Shown piece by piece: positions 10,401 to 21,100 of a DNA stretch of 48,618 bases (position 1 is its first letter; every line of letters begins with the position of its first letter). Source of the DNA: Micractinium sp. NFX-FRZ. Its lineage: Eukaryota; Chlorophyta; Trebouxiophyceae; Chlorellales; Chlorellaceae. A program made the translations under genes and the position numbers. The notes under the pieces are model-generated. The model saw only the letters and a list, made by a program, of their open reading frames with translations. It searched no databases and was not told where the DNA came from. The DNA is taken from contig JAPTJF010000463.1 of the NCBI GenBank assembly GCA_029339195.1, positions 1 to 48,618 of the forward strand, written 5' to 3'.

Positions 10401-13400
10401 CTGGTGTGTAGAAGAAGTATGTGTTGTCCAGCTGGCCAATGTCCTCCAGGGCCTGCCGGCAAGCACGCAGCCGAGGAAAGGGCAGTAGGTGAGCGCTCTT
10501 TATATGGTCCAGGGGGAGCAGGGGCCCGCACCGGCAGCACACTGCAGCATGACACATGAACCACAGCCATCGCCACAACTCCACACCACCGCCTCAACCA
10601 GCCTCGCTCTACCTGACCCGCGGCCCACCAGCACCCTCCCCCAGCCCCCGACCCCACCTGCACCACCGCCTCAATCATGTCGTCCACCGCCAGCAGCGTC
10701 TCAAGCCGGGTCTGGTACTCAAAGTCGAAGGCTGTGGTGGGAGGAGCGGGCGAGGGGAGGCCGGCACAGGACATGAGAAGCGGGTGAGGTGAGCATTCAA
10801 GGATGGTTGGGCAAGCAGAGGGGCGGGAGGGCGGGTGCAGGCGTGGCAGATAGCAAAGCACGGCAAGGGAGCAGAATGGGAGGGGCGGCAGGTGCGCAGC
10901 CGGCAAGCCTGGGTCTGCAGTGGAGCTTCATGCAGCACACATACAGCACACATCATGTGAGCTTGCGGTGCAGGCAGCTGCCCACGTCCTCCCATGATGA
11001 GCCTACACTCGCCCCTCACCATCTGCCGTCTCCTGGTCAATGGCCGGCAGGTCTTTGATGAACGACACCTTCTTGCTCAGGCCCTCTGCCGACTCGTTGT
11101 AGGATGGCACGCGTGGCACCTTGACCCCTGAAGGCATGGGGGCAGAAGCGTGAGGGTCCAGCGGCGCTTGCAGGAGTGCGTGCGTGTGTGCAAGAAGGCA
11201 GGCAGGCAAGCGATCTGGCAACGCAGGCGGGCGGGCAGGCAGGTGAATGCGCGCGTACCCTTGAGGAGGCCGCGGTGCCGCTTGGCGGGCAGGTGGGGGC
11301 GGTGGCAGGCGTAGGGTGCCAGGTAGAGGAAGAAGGGGCTCTGGTCCTCCTCATACTGACGGATGAACTCCACGCCCTTCTCGGTCAGCACGTCTGCAGG
11401 GAGGGCAGCAGGGGGTGCAGGGGAGGGAGAGCGGATGGGTGGATGGGTGGATGAGGGCAGGCGGGGGCACCCTAACCGCCCCCATTAAGCTGCCCGTCCC
11501 CTGGGCCCTGTGCACCTGAACCGGCGTGGGCGGTCCCGGCAGCGGTCAGCCAGCGCTAGCTGGCCCCCGCTACCCCGCAGCAGGTTCCCTGCGCTTGCAG
11601 CCATCGCAGCACTGTGACTCCTCCCCTCCCCTCTGCCCTCACCCGTCATGTAATCCTCCTCCTGGTTCCCATAGTCGCGGTTGATGCCCTCATCGCTCAC
11701 AGTCCTGCACCAGGCGTGTGTGAAGCGGGTGCGTGATGTGAGGTGCGGGTGGGAGCCAGCACGCGGCTTCGTTTGCACAAAGGGCGGCATGCAGCAGCTG
11801 CAACGTCGTCGGCGACAGCAGGCGGGAGCGCCAGCAAGCCAGGCAGCAAGCATATTGGCAAAGCTGCTGAAGGCCCAATTTGGATATCTATATATCTACT
11901 GTTAAAAGCAGCAGGGTCAAAACCGGTACCGAAAGCCATGCAGCAGCGGCAATTTGCTTGCCAGTTGTAGTAGTCGATGTCTCCCACACCAAACCAGCGG
12001 GACCAGCCGGGGGGCACGTGGAAGGCGGTGGAGCGGGTGTACCCGTTCAGGTCTGCAGGTGACATGGCGGGGGGCCAGAGGGCGGCAGGGTAAGCTGGTG
12101 AGCGGGCATGCAGAAGGCTGGGCAGGTGAAAGGGTGGGCAGGCAGGCGGCAGGCTTGTGGACGGGCAGGCAGGCATACCGGTGTGGCAGGTCGCACCTGC
12201 CCCCAACAGGCAACAGGAAGCACGAACAGCAGCGCACCATCCCTGCTGCCCCTGCACGCATGCCCCCGGCGCTCACATTTGCCGATGAGACCGGTGCGGT
12301 AGCCGGCTTGCTGCAGGTGGTAAGGAGCAGTGCGCGTCTCCATGCCTGCAGCGGGGAGGTGCGGGCCAAGGCAGGCAGGGTGGGGTGCCTAGCTGGCTGC
12401 TGATGGCATGAGCGGGCGGCAGAAAAGGTCTGGTTAAATGTGTACATGCGCAGTGGCTGCCGCCCTGCTTTGACAGGTCTGCAAGTCAGCGGCATACGCA
12501 GTAGTGCCACACTGCTGAGCTGGCAGCGAGCGCACCCAGGTCGTTGAAGCGTTGGAAGCCCCCCAGCGGGTTGATGTTCATGTCCCCATCGCCCCCCACG
12601 CCCACCACCCCCGTGTTGTGGCTGCACTGCCCAGCAAGGATGGTGCTGCGAGACGGGCAGCACAGCGCGAAGTTGGCTGCAGCAGCAAGGTGGGGGGAAA
12701 GCAGGCGGGGGGCGGGTGTGCTGGGTGGCCGCAGGCGCACTGCCAAGCAGGCGGTGCAGTCTGTGAGAGCAAGCAGTTGGAGTGGGTGAGGGGAGCGGGT
12801 GCCTCTGCAGTGCTGCGCGTGCCATGCTGCTGTGCCGCCACTCCAGTGTGCCCCTGTAGATCGCACATCTGCTAAACGCTGCCGTGCCTGCCGCCTTGCT
12901 GCTGCCGGTGCCCCGCTAAGGAGCCTCACTTATGTAGTTGGTGAAGTTTGCTCTGCAAGCGAGGGAAGACGTGTAGGGAAAGGAGTGGTGCTGAGTGAGG
13001 TGCACACCAGCAAAAGCTCAAACTTGAATCCCAGGTGATCACCACACCATACCATTTTGATAGCGAGGGGGGAATTGGTGGGGGGCCGCACCCCCCACCC
13101 AAATTTAAATGAATTTGCTGCACCACCCCCATCACCCTTCCTCACTTATCGATGAGACACGGCTGGCCAAAAGCATGTGCAGCCACCCCGGCCAGCGCTC
13201 ACCCTTCCTGCGCCAGGTACTTGCGAAGCTTGGGCATGTGGAGGTCACCCTGGGATCACAATAAGCATGGGTGCAGAGAAGCAGAGGGGGCTCAGGGTGT
13301 GGCGACGGCTGCAGGCAGCAGCGGCGGCGGCGACGGCTGCAGGCAGCAGCGGCGGCGGCAGCGCATGCGCAGCAGGGCACTTAAGGCGGCAGCGGTGTTG

Positions 13401-13647
13401 GCGGCGGCGCATACCAGCGCCAATGCTACCCCCGCATGCCAGTTGCAATGTCAATGCTTACCCCCATGACGGCGTCTTGATCATCTGTCAACAGAAACAC
13501 AAAATTGGGTCTCCGAGCCTTGTTTTGGTGCTCGGCACTCTCGGGCCGCAGGTTGAATGCGGCCTCGTCATACACCACCCGCCCGCAGGCCAGGCACAGC
13601 AGGCCGCAGATCGCGACGGTTCGCAGCAGCCAGGGGGACGCCGCCAT
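7430..13647 (-). CDS. Secreted arylsulfatase (20 exons)
   Basis: Exons: 13647-13462, 13249-13203, 12952-12930, 12676-12536, 12345-12277, 12052-11962, 11704-11643, 11393-11259, 11127-11020, 10731-10658, 10452-10401, 10209-10178, 10025-9999, 9844-9736, 9438-9294, 8980-8884, 8667-8560, 8305-8170, 7842-7772 and 7525-7430, giving 602 aa. A hydrophobic signal peptide (1-22) implies secretion or a cell-wall location. Catalytic features are TDDQD (54-58, metal ligands D55/D56), CCPSR (91-95, with Cys91 the residue converted to formylglycine), GKYLNGY (154-160), HRPHLPAK near 240 and TPDNGFKLGHHRL (328-340, metal ligands D330/N331). The C-terminal HELYDLTKDPHEVNN is typical of sulfatases. The enzyme hydrolyses sulfate esters; in green algae such enzymes are induced by sulfur starvation (family knowledge). 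The gene is divergent from MATE and one gene away from a sulfate transporter. Intron 6 uses a GC donor. Confidence 0.95.
8991..9024. repeat. GGGGA minisatellite (about 6.8 units)
   Basis: GGGGA repeats six times from 8991 to 9020 and then trails into GGGA. It lies in arylsulfatase intron 15, so the transcript carries the pyrimidine-rich TCCCC strand just upstream of the acceptor at 8981, where it may act as the polypyrimidine tract. Confidence 0.9.
11705..11961 (-). other. GC-AG intron, arylsulfatase intron 6
   Basis: Exon 6 ends ...TAC AAC TG and the intron opens GCAAGC (11961-11956); the acceptor CTGGTGCAG ends at 11705. Joining gives YYN-W-TVSDEG, the usual sulfatase 'DYYNW' block. No GT donor keeps this motif. 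The preceding exon bases are TG rather than AG. An AT-rich patch (TGGATATCTATATATC near 11881) is inside the intron. Confidence 0.85.
13303..13358. repeat. 2 x 28-bp perfect tandem repeat in arylsulfatase intron 1
   Basis: Units at 13303-13330 and 13331-13358 are identical, each opening CGACGGCTGCAGGCAGCAGC and ending in CGG triplets. Confidence 0.9.
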
Positions 13648-13894
13648 GGCGGTCCTAGCGGTTCCGGAGAGCGGGGCGGCGACCGACAGGTGGCCCGCAG
13701 GCCCGCAGGCGGCCTAAGTAGCACCATGGCTGCAACGGATTGGTCAACAGTGCGTGCAAGCGAGTTTGCCTATGCCTCGCGTCACCGGTGCACTGCTGGC
13801 ACTGCTGGCACACAGCCTGGCAGCTGCTCCACCTTGCCTCCAGGCGCCTAGTCGGGCAGTCTTCAGCAGTGTTTGAAGCACATCAGATTGCGAA
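13648..13894. promoter_or_regulatory. Divergent promoter, arylsulfatase / MATE transporter
   Basis: 247 bp separate the arylsulfatase start (13647, minus) from the MATE start (13895, plus). Both promoters must be packed here or overlap the transcribed regions. No TATA box is obvious. If the arylsulfatase is induced by sulfur limitation, as is known for algal homologues, the MATE gene could be co-induced; that is inference. Confidence 0.55.
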
Positions 13895-16800
13895 ATGACG
13901 GAGAAAGACTTGCTTGACTCGGAGGAGGAGGCGGAGGAGAGCAAGGTTCTGCTGGAGCATGCCGGTCCTGGCGGCGACCTAGAAGACGGCTTGGACCATG
14001 AGCACGAGCCCCCAGTGCGGCTGCCCACCCTCCTCCAGGTGTGGGGCTTTGTGCAGGAGGCATGGGGAAGGGCAGGCACCTGCGGCTTATGCACCCGTCC
14101 AGCCTGGCGGGCGGGTAGCGGTGCCGGCAGCGGTGCCGCGGGGCAACAGTGCGATGCGGCAGCAGTGCAGGCATCGTGACCCCCCTGCCCCTCTGTGCAT
14201 CACCCCTGCATGCTGTTAGGCCAGAAGCCAGCTGGTGCAGGGGGGCCGTTGGTCCCCTCTCACCATGCCCTCCCCACCAACCGTGCATGCCTCCCTCCGC
14301 TTCCTCGCCCGCCCGCCTCCCCCGCCCTGTGAGCAGGAGGTGCTGCTGCAGGGCAAGCTGTCGCTGCCTCTCTCGGTGGGGCTGGTCGCTAACTACCTGC
14401 TGTCAGCCATCTCCCTCGCCTTTGTGGGGCACCTGGGGACCCAGGAGCTGGCGGCGGCAGCCATGGCTACCACCTTGTACTCCATGACGGCTAAAATCAT
14501 GCTGGCGGGGATGTGAGCATCGAGAGCTGGGGGCTGGGTGGGGAGGCGGAGGGCAGAGGGGTGCAGGCAGCGTGGTTGGGTTGCGCGCTGGGAGCTCAGC
14601 TGGGCGGGTTGGGGTGGTGAAGGGGAGAGGGGTGGAATCGATGGTGGGGGGTCCAGAGTGGGGAGGCTGCATGATGGGGCGAGGTGCTAGTGCCTTACAA
14701 AGCAGGGCGCTGGCACGGCGCAAGCACACGTTTCCCACGGCGCCGCCCACCATCCGGTGGTTGGCGCTCATCGTGTGTCAGGCGCCCCACCCACTCCTTC
14801 CCGGGGCCCCTCACCACCGACACCGCCCTTCTTGCCAACCCCCATCCCATTACAGGCTGGGTGCCCTGGACACGTATGCTTCCCAAGCGGTGGGCGCGCG
14901 CAACTACGGCGCCCTGGGCTCCATGTTCAAGCAGGCCGTCCTCTTCCTCCTGCTGCACACCATACCCATCGCCGCCGTCTTTGCCTGCCTGCCCGCCCTG
15001 CTGCGCCACCTGGGGCAGCCAGAGGAGCTGACCCGGCTGCTGGGGCCGTACCTTCTGGCCCTGCTGCCGGGCGTCTGGATCGACGCATTCTTCAGGTGCG
15101 GCCTATTGCTTTTCTGTCCTTCTTCCTGCCAGCCAGAAGCCTGCTGTGGTGCCACCCTGCCGTTGGGCCGACTCGGCCTGACCCCTCGCCGGACGAGAGG
15201 ACAAGGGACAGCATGTGTGAGTGACAGTGTGCACCAGCCTGCATGGTGTCCCGCCCAGGGCAGCAGCACAGCCTGCGCTGGGCGAGCGTGCCCGCTGACC
15301 TCCCCCCTCCGCTTCCTTTTCTGCAGGCCCTTCAACCGCATCCTGGTGGCTCAGCACGTCACCCTGCCACAGATGTGAGTGCAGCCAGCCGGCGGCCAGC
15401 GGTCTAGTATCATCCAGTCAGTGTAGCTTTTCTGACATCCCTGAGGAGTTGGCGGCTTGGCAAGTAGGGCAGCCTGGGCTGCATGGCCAGAGGCTCGCCT
15501 GGGCTGCAGCGTGCCGCCAGGGCTGCCCCGGACGTGCAGCAGGCAGTGCTCGTCTGCATGGCATGCGCATGCGCCCGCTCAGGCTGCCTGCCCGACCCGG
15601 GGCACCGCCCCCCACCCCCGCCCCCCGGCCCCTCGCTCCCTCCCTGGCCCGCAGGTGGATCAGCAGCGCCGTGGCCCTGCTGCACATCCCCGCCACCCAC
15701 GTGTGCATCCACACCCTGGGTGGCGGCTACGTGGGGGCCGCCTGGTCAACCGTGTGGTCATCCTTCCTGGCCACCGCCCTCATCGCCCTCTACGTGCGCC
15801 TCTCGGGGCTGCACCACCGCGTGTGGCGCTCGCCCAACGGAGTGGTCTTCCAGGTGTGTGTGTGTGTGTGTGTGTGTGAGCGTTTGGTGCTTGTGGAAGT
15901 GGTTCTGGGCGTGGGTGTGAGGTGTAGGGGGTCGGCATGAGGCGGGCGCTTGGCGAGCGGCACGGCAGCGGTAGTGCTGCATGCGGTCCACGCTATGCAC
16001 GCTGTGCGCCCGCCTGCACGCTGCCCTGAGCACTTCCGCCCTGGCCTGCTCTCCCCGCCCCCTCCCCTTGGCCTGCACAGCCCTGGCGCCCCTACATCAA
16101 GCTCTCCTACGCCGCCTGCGCGATGCGTGCCATCGAGTCGTGGAGCCTGTCCCTGTGCGGCATAGCAGGCGGCTGGCTGCCCAGCCCGGCCACCGCGCTG
16201 TCCTCCATGGCGGTGGCCTTTTCGATTTACGGCACATTCAACATGGTGTTTGCAAGCATGCTCATGGCCGCCTGCACACGGTGAGCGAGCAGAGGGGTGG
16301 TGGGTGAGGGGCGGCCGGAGGCGTGGTGGGTGAGGGGTGGGGAAGCGGTGGAGGAGGGTCAGGTCGATGAATGGTGGTTGTGCATGGTCCATATGCTATG
16401 CTTGCCCGGCCCTGGCAGACTCTGCCCGCGCTTGTGGGCTGGGCCCGGTCCTTGCCACCAATCCAGCGACACCGTGCCACGCTGCCTGCCGCCCGCGATC
16501 TTCTTGCCAGGGTGGGCAACGGGCTGGGTGCTGGCAGCGCGGCCCTGGCGCAGCTGGCAGCCAAGGCGTCCGTGGCCGTCGTGCCCATTCTGTGGGCGGC
16601 CCTGGCCCTACTGCTGAACGTCCCGGCCTCGCAGCTGGCAATCATCCGGCTGTTCACGGACGACGGCGGCAGCCACGGCGAGCTGCTGAGGCAGATCAGC
16701 CACCTGCTGCTCATCCTCACCTTTATGCTCTTCTTTGACATGAACCAAGCGGGTGAGCAGTGTTTACACGTGTTGATGTAGCAGCCAGGCAGGCATGCAG

Positions 16801-17503
16801 GCAGGGAGCAGCTCGTGCATGCTGTTCCCTGACATGAACTAAGTGGGTGGGGAGGGGCAGAGGGCAGGGCTGAGGGACAGGTGGACAGGCACGCTGCAGG
16901 TGCGCAGAGGCAGCCATAGGCAGGCAGAGGCAGGCAGGCCAGGCTGTGTCCGGCTGAAGCGGCGTGCATCGTGTCATCGCCGCCCACCCCACCCCGCTCC
17001 CCTCCCCGCAGTTCTGTCGGGCGTGGCCGCGGGCGCCGGCAAGCAGACCAAGGGCTTCAAAATCAACACGCTAGCGCATGTGAGCCCCGACCATCCTGCG
17101 GGGCGGGCCGGCAGATGGGCAGGCACGGCGCATGCCGGGACAGCTGGCCTGGGCCCCGGCCACTCATCAGCTCGCTGCTCCTGGGTTGGGCGGCAGCAGC
17201 ACCGTTGCCTGCTGGGCCATCTGCCCCTCCCTGCCTCAACATACCCCCTCTGGCATCTTCCCATCCGCCCTTCCCCCGACCCTCCCCCTGCAGTGGGGCT
17301 TTGGCCTGCCGGCGGCGCTGCTGCTGGGCTTCCACTTCCAGCTGGGCCCCGAGGGCCTGTACGGCGGCCTGCTGCTGGGGCCCTTGGTGCAGTGGTGCGC
17401 CTACGGCTGGCTGGTGTACCGGCTGGACTGGAAGACGGAGGCTGAGGTGGCGCATGCACGCATGCTGGAGGTGACAGAGTCGGTGGGAGGAGCCGGCATC
17501 TGA
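13895..17503 (+). CDS. MATE-family multidrug/metabolite exporter
   Basis: Nine exons: 13895-14038, 14337-14512, 14856-15095, 15327-15374, 15655-15853, 16081-16280, 16511-16752, 17012-17079 and 17294-17503, giving 508 aa. MATE proteins export organic cations, flavonoids, organic acids or hormones in exchange for H+ or Na+. An acidic cytoplasmic N-terminus (about 45 aa with LLDSEEEAEE) leads into 12 predicted membrane segments. Family marks are AISLAFVGHLGTQELAAAAM, LDTYASQAVGARNY, a short PFNRILVAQ exon, IESWSLSLCGIAGGWLP in the second half and TRVGNGLGAGS, the MATE 'RVxNxLGAG' signature. Length is normal for eukaryotic MATEs (450-550). The substrate cannot be read from sequence. Exon 4 is only 48 nt. 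Position next to arylsulfatase and SULTR suggests, but does not show, a link to sulfur nutrition. Confidence 0.94.
15854..15878. repeat. (GT)n microsatellite at a splice donor
   Basis: 25 nt of alternating GT begin exactly at the donor of MATE intron 5 (exon ends 15853). Several GT donors are therefore available in register, so the exact cleavage point depends on the first one. Confidence 0.9.
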
Positions 17504-18157
17504 GGGGGGCACCACCTGTGAGGTATACATACTTAGCCCAAGCAGCACCACGTGTGAAGGGGGCCCAAGACACTACGCGCCACGTACTGCACACATTTGA
17601 ATATCTGTCTTGCTACACTGCTGCTTCTCCGCCCCCTCGGGTTGCCGACGACTGCACCCAGTGCGGCACCCGGGCTCTGTGCCCGCCTGCGCGGCAATGC
17701 CCCACTCCTCTGTCCCACGCATGCGCCAGTCTGTAACATACAGTACCAGAGTAGTCACATAACAGTCAACCAAAAGGGACAGTCAGTAGGTGGGTCCTTG
17801 CCAGTGGCGGGCGCTGGTGGCGGTCGAGAGATGCTTGTTGGCTGGCGAGCGGTGGACGAGCCCTGCCGCCCAGCTGAGGCCCAAGGTTGCCTGCCAGTGT
17901 GCAGAGCACCTGGTTGCTCGAGTGCAGAAGTGTAATTCCCACGTGGCGACGTAGGCACGATCACCATTGTGCCTTGCGCTTTGGTAATCGAATGCTGGAG
18001 CAGGTTACACGATGTCAAGCGTGATGTGCTGGCACCTCAGCTGCTGGCACAGCAGGCACGCCAGGCACAGCCAGTGACGCAACATTCCATTTGGCTGTGA
18101 GGAATCAGACGCACGGCTTCCTCTCGTGTGCATTGACTGTTTACACAGGCATCGGCC
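17504..18157. other. MATE 3' UTR and SULTR upstream region
   Basis: The left part is the likely MATE 3' UTR up to the TGTAA at 17732. The remaining ~420 bp are the probable SULTR promoter and 5' UTR, with no clear TATA box. No coding signal is seen. Confidence 0.55.
17732..17736 (+). terminator. TGTAA polyadenylation-type element, MATE gene
   Basis: TGTAA about 230 nt downstream of the MATE stop, at a typical distance for green-algal transcripts. Confidence 0.45.
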
Positions 18158-21100
18158 ATGACTTACGATCGCCTGCCGGACTCCGACTCAGACGAGGGAG
18201 GGGCGGGGCGCGCCCTGCCCTCCCGCTCCTCTCAAGAGTAAGTCCTTTCGGACAAGCAATTCGACGCCATGCACACGTCCTGGGAAGCCCTCGGGGGCGG
18301 GAGGAGAGGGGAGGCCATCGTGGCAGGCTTGTGACGCCTGCCGCCACCAGCACCTGCCGCCGCCCCGCCTCAGTCCGTGCATCATTCGAGGGCTCGTGCA
18401 GGCTACTGGATTGGTATGACGACCGATCGACTGTGGATCACGTGCACAAGTGGTTGGGGCGCGCTCGCCAGAGGTGAGCAGCCTGTCGTGCCCTGCAGGG
18501 GCGGGCAGCCGCACAGCGGGAACTTGTGCTGCACACCGAGTGTCCGTCGGTGCCGCTGCCGCTGCCGAGGGTGCTGCCAGCCAGCCTGCCACAGCAGCAG
18601 AGCCACAGGTCAGCCAGTGGTAGTCATGCTGGCTTCTTCAGAAGTGGCGTTTGCCAACCGCCTCGTTTCTTGTCCATTCAGGTTCCAGGAGAAGAGGCAG
18701 CGGTATGCCTGGTGAGGATGGGCAGTGGGGGGGGGCACGCCGCCGTGCGGATGCGCGCAGTTGTGTGCAGATGTGTGTGGCCGCGCGCATAAGTGTGCAG
18801 GCCAGTTGGAGCACGGCAGGGTCGGATCATGCCGCTGCGCTAGCCGGTGGATGGGTGCCAGCCTGCCCCTGCCCACAGGCTGCCTGACCGTCCCTGGCGC
18901 ACATTGCAATGCCAATGCAGGCACGACTGGGTGTCCGACTTCCTGCCCTGCATGGCATGGCTGTCAACCTACGACGTGCGCGCCTGGCTGGCGGTGAGCG
19001 CTCAGGTCGCCACAGGCGCGCCGTGCACAGCACGCCGGCTGCACTCTGCCTGGCACACGCAGGCTGGCAACCTTGGGCAGTGCACTGTGCACCAGGTTCT
19101 CCCCTGCATGTTGACGAAGGTGTGCACACATCATGCACAGCAGGCGGGGAATGGTGCAGCCATTGCTGCGTGCACCCCACGACACGCTGACGGCTGTGGC
19201 TGCTGCCTGCCTGCCTGCCTGCCTGCAGTCCGACATACTGGCAGGCCTGTCGGTGGCATGCATGGAGATCCCGCAGGTGTGAGACAGCTGCACTGGGGCA
19301 TGCATGCTGGCCGACACTCGTTACACCTGAGGGAGCTGTGCAGGCATGCACATGTGCGGCGGCCAGTTCTCATGGGGCCTCCCAACAGGCCTGCATTCGG
19401 AGCGCCCATCTGTCCCTGCCTTGTTGCATTCTCAGAAGCCGGGCCGGTCGGCCGCTTGCCTGCCTTGCCCTCCACTGACTTTGCTCCCTTGCGGTACCCC
19501 CCTGCAGGGCCTGAGCTATGCCAGCCTGGCGGGTCTGCCCTCCGTGTTTGGGCTGTACGGCGCCAGCATCCCATGCATCGTGTACTGCCTCTTTGGCAGC
19601 TCACGCCAGCTGGTGGGTGGCAACGTCGCTGGTGGCAACGTTGCAATTGCTGGTGGCTGGGACAGACATGTACAGACGGCCCAGCCTTCAAACTTCCCTG
19701 GCGCCCCTTGAGCTGGCGGGTTGGGCTGGCCAGCGGAAAGCGAGCCACGTGGCGCCTCTTCAGGAGCCTGCCCCATCTGAGCCAGCCAACCACCCTCTGC
19801 CCACAGCTGCCCCCCTTACCTCATGACCCTCCATATGACCCTGCCTCCCTCCCCGCAGGCGGTGGGGCCTGTGTCCATCACCTCCATGCTGCTGGGAGCC
19901 GGGCTGAACGTCATCTTTGGGCACCTCAACGACAACCCCAACGCACCCGCAGACCCGCAGCTGCAAGAAGAAGTCAACCGGGCAGCCATCCAGGTGCACA
20001 TCTGATGTATGCTTGCCGCCTCTCAACCCTTTCCTTGCATTGCCCAGCTCACGCAGCCCTCCAAACGTGCATGCATGGGGCGGGGCAGGCAGGGTGTCGC
20101 GCTGTGCTGTGATGCGCTGGGCCGTGCCATGACGTGCCGTATTTGCGCTGTATCACACTGTGATGTGTCGTTTTTAGGTGCTGCAGTGCTGCCCCCTGCC
20201 GAGTGCCGTGCTGTGCCGAGCTAGCCAGGGGATCCAAGGCAGCCGTTCTTCCCGGCCGCTGCTGCTGCACGCTCACCACTGCTTCTGCAGTGCGCTCACC
20301 CACTGCATCTACCTCCCCTCCCCGCTCCTTGGTGCCCCCGCCAGGTCGCCTTCTTGGCTGGCTGCGTCTACAGCGCCATCGGCCTGCTGCGCCTGGGCTG
20401 GATTGTCAACTTCCTCTCCCACTCGGTCATCAGCGGCTTCATGACGGGAGCCTCCATTGTCATTGCCATGTCACAGGTGGGGGTTGGGTGGGGTGGGGTG
20501 GAGTTTGGTGGGCGGGTAGGCCTAGGAGGAGGTGTAAGCTGCTCCTGAGAGACACAAGAGGGAGTACCTGGCAGTCGTCCTGTGCTAGTATAAACACTGG
20601 TTTGGCCCGGCTGCCCTGGGACACCGCTCCATCGCCCTGCTCACCCCGCCCTGCCCCCACAGGCCAAGTACCTGCTGGGCCTGCAGCTGCCCCGTGCCGC
20701 CCGGCTGCCGCAGCAAGTGCGCGCCATCATCGACAACATACACAACGCCAGGTCGGTTCTTGTAACAAAGCCAATTGGCAGGCGGGCAGGCGGACAGGCA
20801 GGCATGCATGCCGGGTTATGAGGGACCCGTACCTGCAGGCAGGTGGCCCTCCTGCCCCACATCCTGGCCCGCATGCCCATTGTTTGTGCGCAGCCTGCGC
20901 ATGGATGCCTCCTGTGTGTGCCCTCCTGCCCTTCCTCCCCCTCGTCTCACTCTCCTTGACTCGGTTCACCCCGCCCCATCACGGTGCCCCTGGCGTTGTG
21001 GTGTGCAGCTGGCAGGAGTTTGTGATGGGCTCCTCCTTCATCCTGGTGCTGGTCACTTTCAAGCTGCTGGCCAACCGAAACAAGTGAGAGGCTGAGTGGG

